NCBI RefSeq assembly: GCF_017743975.1
Contig: NZ_JAGHRC010000001.1
Location: forward strand, 930,001-994,000
Reading direction: 5' to 3'
Origin: Ruegeria sp. R14_0
GTDB taxonomy: Bacteria; Pseudomonadota; Alphaproteobacteria; Rhodobacterales; Rhodobacteraceae
Length of the DNA: 64,000 nt
Shown here: positions 28,758 to 41,341 of the stretch, in pieces
Numbering within the stretch: the stretch's first letter is position 1
Layout: every line of letters starts with the position of its first letter
Translations under genes and position numbers: made by a program
The notes under the pieces: model-generated
Database searches by the model: none
What the model saw: only the letters and a program-made list of their open reading frames with translations
What the model was told of the DNA's origin: nothing

Positions 28758-29129
28758 CTATTCCATCGGCTTCATCAGCTCAACTTCGCTACCGTCGCGC
28801 ACAGCCGTATAGAAACAGGTCCGCCGGTTCGTGTGACAGGCCGCCCCGGTCTGTCGCACCAGAACCAACAGGCAATCGCGGTCGCAATCCACGCGGAAAT
28901 CGACCAACTCCTGGACATGGCCCGAGGTCTCGCCCTTGATCCAGAACGACTGACGCGAACGCGACCAATAGGTCACTCGGCGCGTTTCCAGTGTTTTTTC
29001 AACTGCTTCGGCATTCATCCAGGCCATCATCAGAACTTCGCCTGAGGCTTCATCCTGCGCGATGGCCGGGATCAGACCGGCCTCATTGTACTTCAGGCTT
29101 GATGGATCAAATGTGATGGTCTCGGACAT
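28758..29129 (-). CDS. hisI: Phosphoribosyl-AMP cyclohydrolase
   Basis: HisI opens the adenine ring of phosphoribosyl-AMP, third step of histidine synthesis. 123 residues from MSETITFDP, with VTYWSRSRQSFWIKGETSGH and the metal-binding DCDRDCLLVLVRQTGAACHT. Monofunctional: no HisE domain. A start six codons upstream is possible but lacks an obvious RBS. It is not next to other his genes here. Confidence 0.95.
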   Translation of the reverse strand: MSETITFDPSSLKYNEAGLIPAIAQDEASGEVLMMAWMNAEAVEKTLETRRVTYWSRSRQSFWIKGETSGHVQELVDFRVDCDRDCLLVLVRQTGAACHTNRRTCFYTAVRDGSEVELMKPME

Positions 29130-29195
29130 TATAAAAACCTTTTGCATCCCGGTGCGTGGCCACTATGTATGGGGAACACGCAACGAGGGAAAGCC

Positions 29196-29648
29196 ATGTC
29201 CGGCGAGAACGACCTGATCAAGCTGTATTCCGGGCGCATTTTGGCCCTTGCCGCAGATATTCCGCATCTGGAGCGGCTTGAGAATCCCGATGCGACCGTC
29301 AAAAAACGCTCGCCGCTGTGTGGTTCAACCGTAACGGTGGACGTCAAGGTTGAGAATGGTCACGTGTCCGGATTCGGTCAGGATGTCAAAGCGTGCGCCT
29401 TGGGTCAGGCCTCGGCCTCGGTTGTTGGGTCCGCTGTAATCGGTGCCACGCGGGCACAGATTGAAACCGCTCGGGATCAGCTGTCGGATATGCTGAAAAA
29501 AAACGGCCCGGCCCCGGACGCGCCATTTGACGGGTTGGAAGTGCTGATGCCCGCGCGCGAGTACAAGAACCGTCATGCCTCGATCCTACTGGCGTTGGAC
29601 GCGACCGCAGAGGCGGTTGAGCAAGCCGAACAGGCCAATTGCGCCTGA
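29196..29648 (+). CDS. IscU/NifU-like scaffold homologue with two of three canonical cysteines
   Basis: 150 residues. IscU-type fold with SPLCGSTVTVDVKVENGHVSGFGQDVKACALGQASASV: Cys42 and Cys67 match the first two cluster ligands. The third ligand, normally in a segment like RxxC near residue 105-130, is replaced by NRHASILLALDA; a cysteine occurs only at position 149, next to last. It may bind clusters differently or be a transfer/assembly accessory. The ATG at 29196 is chosen because the conserved helix begins right after it. Confidence 0.8.
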   Translation: MSGENDLIKLYSGRILALAADIPHLERLENPDATVKKRSPLCGSTVTVDVKVENGHVSGFGQDVKACALGQASASVVGSAVIGATRAQIETARDQLSDMLKKNGPAPDAPFDGLEVLMPAREYKNRHASILLALDATAEAVEQAEQANCA

Positions 29649-29707
29649 GCATGGTAATTCAACGCAAACCAATCTAACCTCCGCGCAGCATTGGGGAGTT
29701 TTTTGGT

Positions 29708-30346
29708 TTGAACAGTTTACTGGAACATTTCGTCACCCTTTGGGTGGTCATTGACCCGATTGGCACCATCCCCGTTTTCATCGCCGTCACCGCCGGGCTA
29801 GGCGCTGCCGCACGGCGCAAAACGGCCTTGTTGGCCGCAATCATCAGTGCTGGCGTTTTGTTGTTCTTCCTTGTCTTCGGACAATTGCTGATCGAGGCCC
29901 TGGATATCGGGTTGAACTCATTCCAGGTGGCGGGTGGGATTATTCTGTTCCTGTTCGCGCTGACCATGATTTTTGGTGAAAGCAAGCAAGAGATCGAGCA
30001 ACGCGCTGCTGAGGATGATCAAGAAGACAAATTCCATCAACACAACCCTGCAATTTTCCCGCTGGCGGTGCCTTCTTTGGCGTCACCGGGTGCGATGCTG
30101 GCAGTGGTAATTCTGACCGACAACAACCGCTACAGCGCGGCCGATCAAGGCATTACCGCATTGGTCATGCTGTCGGTTGTGGCTGTCGCCTTTGTCTTGA
30201 TGCTGCTGGCCGAGCCTATCATTCGTCTGATCGGCCACTCGGGCGCTGCGATTATCAGCCGGATTATGGGCATGATCTTGGCTTCGGTCGCAGTAAATTC
30301 GGTTCTGTCTGCGATGTTGGAAATCTTCAAGACCGGGCAGTTATAA
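29708..30346 (+). CDS. MarC family membrane protein
   Basis: 212-residue integral membrane protein with about six hydrophobic segments. VTLWVVIDPIGTIPVFIAVTAG at the start and LAVPSLASPGAMLAVVILTDNN are MarC/UPF0056 hallmarks. Function of the family is unresolved despite the name (multiple antibiotic resistance). TTG start at 29708, about 8 bases after GGGGAG; no ATG fits the conserved N-terminus. Confidence 0.9.
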   Translation: MNSLLEHFVTLWVVIDPIGTIPVFIAVTAGLGAAARRKTALLAAIISAGVLLFFLVFGQLLIEALDIGLNSFQVAGGIILFLFALTMIFGESKQEIEQRAAEDDQEDKFHQHNPAIFPLAVPSLASPGAMLAVVILTDNNRYSAADQGITALVMLSVVAVAFVLMLLAEPIIRLIGHSGAAIISRIMGMILASVAVNSVLSAMLEIFKTGQL

Positions 30347-30384
30347 AAAAACCGCCGCACCTTCCGGGCGGAAAGGGCGGCGGC
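30345..30384 (-). terminator. Minus-strand intrinsic terminator
   Basis: CCGCCGC (30352-30358) pairs with GCGGCGG (30377-30383), enclosing an inner TTCCG/CGGAA hairpin; the adjacent A-run at 30345-30351 reads as a T-run on the minus strand. It would end transcripts of the small ORF at 30532-30654 or recG read-through, just against the marC stop. Confidence 0.7.
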
Positions 30385-30531
30385 AGGCTATGCGTGTCTC
30401 GTGTGGGATCCGGTTTTCCGCGCAGGGCCGAGGCATGGCCCTTTCAAGGGAATTGGGACAGGCAGGTCACCCTTGACTGAAATGGGGACGACAGCACGGT
30501 GTTTTCGGCACGAGATCGCAGGCAGAAAGGG

Positions 30532-30654
30532 TCAGAACGTTCCGGGTAGGTGAAGGGCAACGACCAAAATAACCACCAGGGACACCGCGCCCGCCGCATC
30601 CTGCAAAAGCGTGGACTGCGAACGGCTAATGGCGGTTTTGATCTGGGTCAGCAT
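30532..30654 (-). CDS. 40-aa single-span membrane peptide, putatively SOS-induced
   Basis: The ORF translates to 40 residues: a polar, slightly basic start (MLTQIKTAISRSQSTLLQ), then a hydrophobic span DAAGAVSLVVILVVALHLPG, ending TF. A strong ribosome binding site GGAGGTGA lies 6 bases before the ATG. Upstream, between it and recG, are four GAAC repeats including an exact GTTC-N7-GTTC LexA-type box, and a minus-strand terminator follows. Too small for standard gene callers. The layout (SOS box, tiny inner-membrane peptide) recalls Caulobacter SidA, which blocks division, but I see no clear sequence identity. Existence likely; function inferred. Confidence 0.7.
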   Translation of the reverse strand: MLTQIKTAISRSQSTLLQDAAGAVSLVVILVVALHLPGTF

Positions 30655-30723
30655 GGTCTCACCTCCGGTCGGGTTTTAATCCTTTGTTGACCTTTTGTTC
30701 TCATATTTTGCCGAGTCGGTAAA

Positions 30724-30758
30724 GAACTTTTTGAGAACATTTGTGAACTTATGGGAAC
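30724..30758 (-). promoter_or_regulatory. LexA-type box and phased GAAC repeats
   Basis: On the plus strand GAAC occurs at 30724, 30735, 30745 and 30755. The first pair is GAAC-N7-GAAC, i.e. GTTC-N7-GTTC on the minus strand, exactly the LexA box established for Rhodobacter and other alphaproteobacteria. The further copies follow at 10-base steps, on the same helix face. It lies about 70 bases upstream of the small ORF and directly after the recG stop. Confidence 0.65.
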
Positions 30759-30765
30759 GCTTTCG

Positions 30766-35030
<4,265 letters not shown>

Positions 35031-35103
35031 GCTAGGTCCAGCCGTGCTGTTCAGTGAGTGAGGGGGCCGCCCTGGACCGGTGGCGACCAAAGTTCACGAA
35101 AGG

Positions 35104-35820
35104 TCAGGCGCCAACCGCGATCCGGCGGTCATCCACGCTGTTGCTTTGGGGATCGCGCAGAACGTACCCCCTGCCCCAGACCGTTTCGATATAGTTTTCA
35201 CCGCCTGTTGCGTTGCTGAGTTTCTTGCGCAGCTTGCAGATGAACACATCGATAATCTTTAGCTCAGGTTCATCCATGCCGCCGTAGAGGTGGTTCAGGA
35301 ACATTTCTTTGGTCAGAGTGGTCCCTTTGCGCAGGCTCAGCAGTTCGAGCATCTGGTATTCCTTACCGGTCAGATGCACGGCCTTGCCTTCAACTTCGAC
35401 GGTCTTGGCATCGAGATTAACAGCCACACGGCCGGTATGAATGACCGACTGCGAATGCCCCTTGGACCGTCGGATAATCGCGTGAATGCGGGCGACCAGT
35501 TCTTCGCGGTGGAAGGGCTTGGTCATGTAGTCGTCGGCACCAAAGCCGAAGCCCTTGATCTTGCTTTCGGTATCATCAGCGCCAGACAGGATCAGAATGG
35601 GCGTTTCAACCCGCGCGATGCGAAGCTGTCGAAGAACTTCGTGCCCGTTCATGTCCGGCAGGTTCAGGTCCAGCAGGATCAGATCGTAATCGTACAGCTT
35701 GGCAAGATCGATGCCTTCTTCGCCCAAGTCTGTGGCATAAACATTCAGATTGGCGTGTGTCAGCATCAATTCGATGCTTTTGGACGTGGTAGGATCATCC
35801 TCGACAAGAAGTATACGCAT
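35104..35820 (-). CDS. ctrA: Cell-cycle response regulator CtrA
   Basis: OmpR-family master regulator of alphaproteobacteria; in Roseobacters it drives motility, gene transfer agent and quorum-linked genes and is not strictly essential. 238 residues: receiver domain [20 protein letters not shown] with phospho-acceptor Asp51 in [15 protein letters not shown], and a winged-helix domain with [20 protein letters not shown] and [25 protein letters not shown]. The typical CtrA C-terminal tail is kept but ends [10 protein letters not shown], without the Ala-Ala degron of Caulobacter. A CtrA-type box lies upstream. Confidence 0.96.
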   Translation of the reverse strand: MRILLVEDDPTTSKSIELMLTHANLNVYATDLGEEGIDLAKLYDYDLILLDLNLPDMNGHEVLRQLRIARVETPILILSGADDTESKIKGFGFGADDYMTKPFHREELVARIHAIIRRSKGHSQSVIHTGRVAVNLDAKTVEVEGKAVHLTGKEYQMLELLSLRKGTTLTKEMFLNHLYGGMDEPELKIIDVFICKLRKKLSNATGGENYIETVWGRGYVLRDPQSNSVDDRRIAVGA

Positions 35821-35876
35821 TTACTGCTCCAATTTAGTCAACTTACCAATTTCAAAATGAGCCTGATCAAAAATGG

Positions 35877-35891
35877 TTAATCTGACGTTAC
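35877..35891 (-). promoter_or_regulatory. Candidate CtrA-binding box
   Basis: TTAA-N7-TTAC on the plus strand, which reads GTAA-N7-TTAA followed by CC on the minus strand, near the CtrA consensus TTAA-N7-TTAAC. It is 57 bases upstream of the ctrA ATG and 12 bases after the sciP stop, fitting autoregulation of ctrA. Confidence 0.5.
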
Positions 35892-35902
35892 CGTTGAATC
35901 AT

Positions 35903-36196
35903 TTATTCACATTCATCTTTAAGTTGTCGATATTTTTTTAGAGCCGTGACCTTCAAAGCGTCTGTTCCGTGTTCAGCCACTGCAGAAACCCAGGAATTGA
36001 ACTCTTCATCGCTGAGGCCGTACCGTTTTTTGGCATCTGATAGCGAAATCAGACCGTAAAGAACGCCGCGTACCACTATGATCTTGCGAGAAGCGACCCA
36101 TCTGGTCGTCTCGGCCGGTGGCAGATCAGCGCGCGATAAAACCGTTCCATCAGGCAGGGTTACAGACCTTGGCCCTTCGACTTTGTGCAAAAACAT
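35903..36196 (-). CDS. sciP: CtrA inhibitor SciP (DUF1153)
   Basis: SciP is a small helix-turn-helix protein that binds CtrA at promoters and blocks its activation of transcription. 97 residues: MFLHKVEGPRSVTLPDGTVL, TTRWVASRKIIVVRGVLYGLISLSDAKKRYGLSDEEFNSWV, the conserved DUF1153 block. I use the ATG at 36196 (GAGA-containing context) rather than one 12 codons upstream. It sits directly upstream of ctrA on the same strand, so activator and inhibitor are neighbours. Confidence 0.93.
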   Translation of the reverse strand: MFLHKVEGPRSVTLPDGTVLSRADLPPAETTRWVASRKIIVVRGVLYGLISLSDAKKRYGLSDEEFNSWVSAVAEHGTDALKVTALKKYRQLKDECE

Positions 36197-36325
36197 CTCT
36201 CGCCCCTTTTTCAACTGCGACAAAGCTGCCAACAGCCTACTTAATGCCGCGTGAAACCGCCCCTTGAGAGTGTGTAGAATTTTCCTATATTCTGCCGGTC
36301 TTTCTTAACCCGCACTGGAATCGTC

Positions 36326-37471
36326 ATGGCCCTCGATACCGAGACACCGCTGAACTCGCTTGGCTTTGCCAAACCCCCGTCGGAAACACGGGTGGTTGTT
36401 GCCATGTCCGGTGGCGTGGACAGCTCCGTTGTCGCCGCATACCTGGCCGATCAGGGCTATGACGTGGTTGGCGTGACGCTGCAGCTGTACGACCACGGCG
36501 CGGCTCTGGCCAAGAAAGGTGCCTGTTGCGCGGGGATCGATATTCACGATGCACGGCGTGTGGCCGAAGAGCGCGGCTTTCCGCACTACGTTCTGGACTA
36601 CGAGAACATTTTCAAGGACGCCGTGATCGATGAGTTCGCAGACAGCTATCTGGCCGGTGCGACGCCCGTCCCTTGCATCCGCTGCAACGAACGAGTGAAG
36701 TTCAAGGACTTACTGGAAACCGCCAAAGATCTTGAGGCCGACTGCATGGCGACCGGCCACTATATCCAACGCAAGATGGGCGCCAATGGACCCGAGCTGC
36801 ACAGCGCCGAGGATGCGAACCGGGATCAGTCGTACTTCCTGTTTTCGACCACGCCCGAGCAGCTGGACTTTCTGCGCTTTCCGCTGGGCCACCTGCCTTC
36901 GAAAGACGCAACCCGAGAGATGGCCGCGCAATATGGCCTGTCGGTGGCCGACAAACCCGACAGCCAGGACATCTGTTTCGTGCCCAATGGCAACTATGCC
37001 AGCGTGATCGAGAAACTGCGCCCCGGCGCGGCCGAGCCGGGTGAGATCGTTCATGCCGACGGTCGCGTACTGGCCCAGCACAACGGCGTGATCCACTACA
37101 CCATTGGACAGCGCCGCGGTCTGGGGATCGGCGGACTGACCGAGCCGCTATACGTCGTGAAACTGGACGTGGACAAAAAACAGGTTGTCGTCGGCCCGAA
37201 AGAGATGCTGGCGACACGCACTGTTCCTGTGCGTGAGATCAACTGGCTGGGAGACGAACCCTTCACATCCCGTGATGAATGGCACCTGTCGGTCAAAGTC
37301 CGGTCCACGCGCCCTCCGCGTGAGGCCATCGTTCGTCCCCTGTCGGACACCACCGCCGAGGTCGAGCTATTGACGCCGGAAGAAGGCATCTCACCCGGTC
37401 AGGCCTGCGTGTTCTACGCCAACGAAGGCAGCCGGATCTTTGGCGGCGGCTGGATCTGGCGCGGGTACTAA
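36326..37471 (+). CDS. mnmA: tRNA-specific 2-thiouridylase MnmA
   Basis: MnmA thiolates U34 of Lys, Glu and Gln tRNAs. 381 residues: PP-loop [16 protein letters not shown], catalytic Cys pair in [14 protein letters not shown] and [18 protein letters not shown]-terminal beta-barrel domains. The N-terminal 20 residues are an extension relative to E. coli. The insertion [24 protein letters not shown] is the longer variant seen in alphaproteobacteria. Convergent with the CadD-like gene. Confidence 0.96.
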   Translation: MALDTETPLNSLGFAKPPSETRVVVAMSGGVDSSVVAAYLADQGYDVVGVTLQLYDHGAALAKKGACCAGIDIHDARRVAEERGFPHYVLDYENIFKDAVIDEFADSYLAGATPVPCIRCNERVKFKDLLETAKDLEADCMATGHYIQRKMGANGPELHSAEDANRDQSYFLFSTTPEQLDFLRFPLGHLPSKDATREMAAQYGLSVADKPDSQDICFVPNGNYASVIEKLRPGAAEPGEIVHADGRVLAQHNGVIHYTIGQRRGLGIGGLTEPLYVVKLDVDKKQVVVGPKEMLATRTVPVREINWLGDEPFTSRDEWHLSVKVRSTRPPREAIVRPLSDTTAEVELLTPEEGISPGQACVFYANEGSRIFGGGWIWRGY

Positions 37472-37481
37472 ACCTTGGGGA

Positions 37482-38057
37482 TCACAAAACGTCTGTCGGG
37501 CTGTTCACAAGGATGTACAGGCCGACGGCAACCATGATGTAAGGGGCGATCCTGTCTAGTCTTGCGAAACGCGGCCCCAGCACCTGCGCACGCGGCGCAC
37601 CCCAGCTGGCGATTAGGATCAACGCTGTTAGGGCACAACCCGCCCCAACAAGGGCCGTCACGCGAAACGCCGGCGCCGAATCTGCAAATAGTGGCGTCAT
37701 TGCCGCCAGCGTGTCCATCGAAAGACTTAGAAACAGCGCGATGACTGAAGGCGTCGCCCCCGAATTGGGAGGTCGACGCACGTCCGAGCCCCTGGCTTGT
37801 TGCCAAATACCGTACAGTCCAAGGGACAGCGGTATGATCCCAAGATACCCAACCCAATCCAGAAACCTGCTTTGATCCAGTCCAGTGGCAATAATCAGCG
37901 CCACGCCCAGGATGATGGTCTGCGCCACGGCAAACCCGACTACCGCGCGGCGGGTCTGGATCACCATGATCAGGCCAAAGAGGACGACCAGATTGTCCAG
38001 ATTGGTCGAGACGGTCACAATCGCAGCTGAGATGGCGAACAGGATATGTTCAAGCAT
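37482..38057 (-). CDS. CadD-like cadmium resistance/LysE-superfamily membrane protein
   Basis: 191 residues with about five hydrophobic segments. The start AISAAIVTVSTNLDNLVVLFGLIM carries the TNxDN motif of the CadD branch of the LysE superfamily, and GYLGIIPLSLGLYGIW fits the second conserved loop. Metal or quaternary amine export is known for characterised members; the substrate here is not deducible. It begins 8 bases inside the end of lpxB, so it is cotranscribed with the lipid A block, without an obvious functional link. Confidence 0.7.
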   Translation of the reverse strand: MLEHILFAISAAIVTVSTNLDNLVVLFGLIMVIQTRRAVVGFAVAQTIILGVALIIATGLDQSRFLDWVGYLGIIPLSLGLYGIWQQARGSDVRRPPNSGATPSVIALFLSLSMDTLAAMTPLFADSAPAFRVTALVGAGCALTALILIASWGAPRAQVLGPRFARLDRIAPYIMVAVGLYILVNSPTDVL

Positions 38058-39216
38058 GATGATCGGGCAGTCTGTTCAAAACCGCTCGGGCGGCGCGCAA
38101 ACCCGGTGCTTCACCGCCGCGGCCCAGGCGATCCATCGTCAGGTCCATCGCGTTCTGCTGCGTAGCAGGGTTGGTGGCCACGTCTGACAACGCCGCGGCA
38201 ATCTTGACCGGTTCGCAATCGTCCAACAGACATTCCGGCACAGCGCGCGTGTCCGAGACCAGATTGACCAGTGTCACGGTGTCCAGATTGACCATTCGCT
38301 TGGCAATCAATGTGGTCAGCCAGTTCAGGTTATACGCAATCACCATTGGGGTCGCCTGCGCCGCCAGCTCTAGCGAGACTGTGCCGGATGCGGCCAACGC
38401 CAGATCTGCCGCGGCAAACGCCGCCCGCTTTTGCACCTGAGCCTGATCCGAAGGCAAGTTGCGTGGATCTACTACAACTGGCGATCCGGGCCAATCGCGG
38501 ACATGTTCGGTCACCGCATCAACCATATGAGCGACAGCCGGGACCACGACACGAGCATTCGGGCGGCTTTCCAGATACAAGCGCAGCGCCTCACCAAAAA
38601 CCGGGGCCAACCGGTCGACCTCACCCCGGCGCGAGCCTGGCAGGGCCAGAACGAGGGGTGCTTGCCCCAAGCCATGCGCCTCGCGGAACGCCTGAATGTC
38701 TTGATGGGTGGCGACCGGTTCGCCCACGACCGGGTGGCCGACAAAGTCGCATTCCATGCCCGCGCGCTCCATATAGGGCGGCTCGAACGGTAGCAGGGCC
38801 AGCACATGGTCGATGACCTTGGCCATCTTGTCCGCGCGCCCCGGCCGCCAGGCCCAAACGCTGGGGGCAACGTAGTGCACGGTCCGAATGCTGCTCTGTG
38901 CTTTGACCAGCTTTGCGACACGCAGCGAAAAATCGGGGCTGTCTATGGTAATCAACACATCCGGTTTGGTGTCCAGAACGGCCTGTGCAGTCTCGGCAAT
39001 CCGCCGTTTGAGGTGAAAGAACTTGGGCAGGACTTCGACCAGCCCCATGACCGAAAGCTCGGACATGGGAAATAGGCTGTCCAAGCCTTGCGCTTCCATC
39101 AAAGGGCCGCCGACGCCGTGGAATTCCACCTCAGGCGCAAGTGTACGCAGCCCTTCCATCAACGCTCCGCCCAGCCGGTCCCCAGAAGGTTCACCGGCAA
39201 CGACGAAAACCCGCAT
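38050..39216 (-). CDS. lpxB: Lipid-A-disaccharide synthase
   Basis: LpxB joins UDP-diacylglucosamine and lipid X to the lipid A disaccharide at the inner membrane. 388 residues of GT-B fold: MRVFVVAGEPSGDRLGGALM, HYVAPSVWAWRPGRADKM, LALPGSRRGEVDRLAPVF, AADLALAASGTVSLELA. Starts one base inside lpxI (TGATG). Order lpxA-lpxI-lpxB is the standard alphaproteobacterial one. Confidence 0.96.
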   Translation of the reverse strand: MRVFVVAGEPSGDRLGGALMEGLRTLAPEVEFHGVGGPLMEAQGLDSLFPMSELSVMGLVEVLPKFFHLKRRIAETAQAVLDTKPDVLITIDSPDFSLRVAKLVKAQSSIRTVHYVAPSVWAWRPGRADKMAKVIDHVLALLPFEPPYMERAGMECDFVGHPVVGEPVATHQDIQAFREAHGLGQAPLVLALPGSRRGEVDRLAPVFGEALRLYLESRPNARVVVPAVAHMVDAVTEHVRDWPGSPVVVDPRNLPSDQAQVQKRAAFAAADLALAASGTVSLELAAQATPMVIAYNLNWLTTLIAKRMVNLDTVTLVNLVSDTRAVPECLLDDCEPVKIAAALSDVATNPATQQNAMDLTMDRLGRGGEAPGLRAARAVLNRLPDHHA

Positions 39217-40010
39217 CAGTTCGTCCGCTCGCGCACGTACAGGAACAGGCCCAGCCGGTCACATTCCGCAATCACGCGATCTTTCTCAAGAACAAGAACA
39301 CCGCCCTTTTCGATCACGATCCCCGACAAACCAGCCGCAACCGCGCCTGAAACAGTCTCTGGCCCAATTGCCGGAAGATCAGCGCGGCGGTCCTGATCCG
39401 GTTTGGGCGCTTTGAACAACACGCCACCACCGGCGTCGGGACGCTGCGTTAGTGATTGCAACATCCAAGCAGTGCCAAAGATGCTTTCGATGGCCAATGC
39501 CTGCCGTTTTGAGACCACACAGGCCTGCCCGACATCCGCAGCCCCCATCGCACGCACGATGCCTGAGGCACGGTCTGCATCGGCAAGATCTGCTTCGGAC
39601 GGTTGCGCCTGGGTCAGGCATCCAATTTGGGGCAAAAGGTTGGGCGCGATTTCATGCGCGGCCTTCACCTCAAGACCTGCATCTTCGAAAATACCGATCA
39701 CCGCGCGCAGGGCAGCGTCGTCGCCCGACATAATGGCTTGTTGCAGGATCGGGACCAAGGGCATCGTCGCCGCATCAATCCGCGTGGGATCAATTGGAGG
39801 ACGACCGACGGCACCGGCCATGCAAACCTGGGTCACGCCGCGGGCCTTGATCTCGGTGATAAAGCTGCCGACCTGCTCTAACGGAAACTCGATATCCGGC
39901 GTCAGAGTATCGGGGCGAAAGCCTTCCATTGCGCAGATAACCGGGTGTTCGCCCAATTGCGCGACGACCTCACCCGGCAAAACGCCCGTTCCCGCAATCA
40001 GCGCCAACAT
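39216..40010 (-). CDS. lpxI: UDP-2,3-diacylglucosamine pyrophosphatase LpxI (DUF1009)
   Basis: LpxI hydrolyses UDP-diacylglucosamine to lipid X, replacing LpxH in alphaproteobacteria. 264 residues: LALIAGTGVLPGEVVAQLGE, QVCMAGAVGRPP, IVRAMGAADVGQACVVSKRQALAIE, and DRRADLPAIGPETV near the C-terminus. Between lpxA and lpxB; the position strongly supports the role. Confidence 0.95.
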   Translation of the reverse strand: MLALIAGTGVLPGEVVAQLGEHPVICAMEGFRPDTLTPDIEFPLEQVGSFITEIKARGVTQVCMAGAVGRPPIDPTRIDAATMPLVPILQQAIMSGDDAALRAVIGIFEDAGLEVKAAHEIAPNLLPQIGCLTQAQPSEADLADADRASGIVRAMGAADVGQACVVSKRQALAIESIFGTAWMLQSLTQRPDAGGGVLFKAPKPDQDRRADLPAIGPETVSGAVAAGLSGIVIEKGGVLVLEKDRVIAECDRLGLFLYVRERTN

Positions 40011-40013
40011 GAG

Positions 40014-40799
40014 TTACTTCCCCGGTGTCAGGAAAGACCGGTCCGAGTGGCCGGTCACGAAATCGACGATACGTTGAACGTATTCGCTTTCGTTGTCGAT
40101 CCCGACCCGATGCGCCCGTTCCATGAATGTGCCGTCGCCCTTGGACAATTCGCGGAAAGCTGCGCGCAACGCGGCAATGTCTTCGCGCGATACGCCGCGG
40201 CGTTTAAGGCCAACCAGATTCAGGCCGTCCAACTCACCCCGTGGGGCCTGAACCAGACCGTATGGAATGACATCATTCGGCACCATAGTCAGCGCGCCAA
40301 TGATTGCGCCACGACCGACCCGCACCCACTGGTGCAGGCCAGAGATACCGCCGACGATGACATCATCCTCGATAATGCAGTGACCTGCGGCGCCGGCATG
40401 GTTCACCATGATCACACGATTGCCGATCTGAACGTCATGGGCCACGTGGACGCCTGCCATGAACAGGCAGTCATCGCCAATCCGGGTCACCCCACCGCCG
40501 CCGTCGGTTCCGGTGTTGATCGTGACATGCTCGCGGATCCGGTTGCGCTTGCCGATCTCGAGGCTCGTATTCTCGCCGCCGAACTTCAAGTCCTGCGGTA
40601 TCTCGCCAATAACCGAAAAGTTGAAGATCACCGTATCCTCACCAACCGAGGTATCGCCGGTGACAACAACATGCGACTTCAGCTCGACCCGGTCGCCCAG
40701 TTTGACCTGGCTGCCGACAAAACAGAATGGGCCGATGACACAGCCCTCGCCGATCTGCGCGCCGTCTTCGATGATTGCACTTGGGTGGATGCCGCTCAT
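40014..40799 (-). CDS. lpxA: UDP-N-acetylglucosamine acyltransferase LpxA
   Basis: First enzyme of lipid A synthesis, adding an R-3-hydroxyacyl chain from ACP. 261 residues of left-handed beta-helix hexapeptide repeats from [20 protein letters not shown], with the catalytic His in [15 protein letters not shown], then the C-terminal helices. The ATG at 40799 overlaps the fabZ stop as ATGA; a start 7 codons upstream is less likely. Confidence 0.96.
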   Translation of the reverse strand: MSGIHPSAIIEDGAQIGEGCVIGPFCFVGSQVKLGDRVELKSHVVVTGDTSVGEDTVIFNFSVIGEIPQDLKFGGENTSLEIGKRNRIREHVTINTGTDGGGGVTRIGDDCLFMAGVHVAHDVQIGNRVIMVNHAGAAGHCIIEDDVIVGGISGLHQWVRVGRGAIIGALTMVPNDVIPYGLVQAPRGELDGLNLVGLKRRGVSREDIAALRAAFRELSKGDGTFMERAHRVGIDNESEYVQRIVDFVTGHSDRSFLTPGK

Positions 40800-41269
40800 G
40801 TTGTCTTTTCCATGTCCCAATCAACATAGGCGGAAAATTCGGCTTCGGCTGCAACCTCGCCTTCGACCGTCGCGCGGCCTGCGAATTTGAAGATTTTGCC
40901 GCCCTTCTTACCGCGCACGGTTTCGACATGCATTTCCAGCACATCGCCCGGGATCACTTTGCGGCGGAATTTGCATTTGTCGATGTTCATGAAATAGATC
41001 AGCAGCTCGCTGTCGATCACATCCATGCCCACACCCAGCATCACGCCGGCAGTCTGTGCCATGGCCTCGACAATGGTTACACCGGGCATGATCGGTGTAC
41101 CAGGAAAGTGGCCTTGGAAATGCGGCTCGTTCATGGTGACGTTTTTGATGCCGACCGCCGATTGATAGCCCGAGATGTCGACCACCTTGTCCACCAGCAG
41201 AAACGGATAGCGGTGCGGCAAGATCCGCTGAATCAGCTGAATGTCTGCGCTTTTGGTTTCCGTGGTCAT
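40796..41269 (-). CDS. fabZ: 3-hydroxyacyl-ACP dehydratase FabZ
   Basis: Hotdog dehydratase of fatty acid elongation. 157 residues: [45 protein letters not shown] with catalytic His and Glu. It precedes lpxA. lpxD, which normally sits between skp and fabZ, is absent: the gap to skp is only 72 bases. Confidence 0.97.
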   Translation of the reverse strand: MTTETKSADIQLIQRILPHRYPFLLVDKVVDISGYQSAVGIKNVTMNEPHFQGHFPGTPIMPGVTIVEAMAQTAGVMLGVGMDVIDSELLIYFMNIDKCKFRRKVIPGDVLEMHVETVRGKKGGKIFKFAGRATVEGEVAAEAEFSAYVDWDMEKTT

Positions 41270-41341
41270 TTTGCAGTCGTCCCGTTATGGATTTCTCTTT
41301 GTGGCGTGGTTAGCAACACAGCGCCCCAAGGGCAAGCGAAC

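Noticed and set aside
30724..30758. GAAC repeats as replication iterons
   Set aside because: Units are only four bases, no dnaA or rep gene or AT-rich unwinding region is near; the LexA pattern explains them better.
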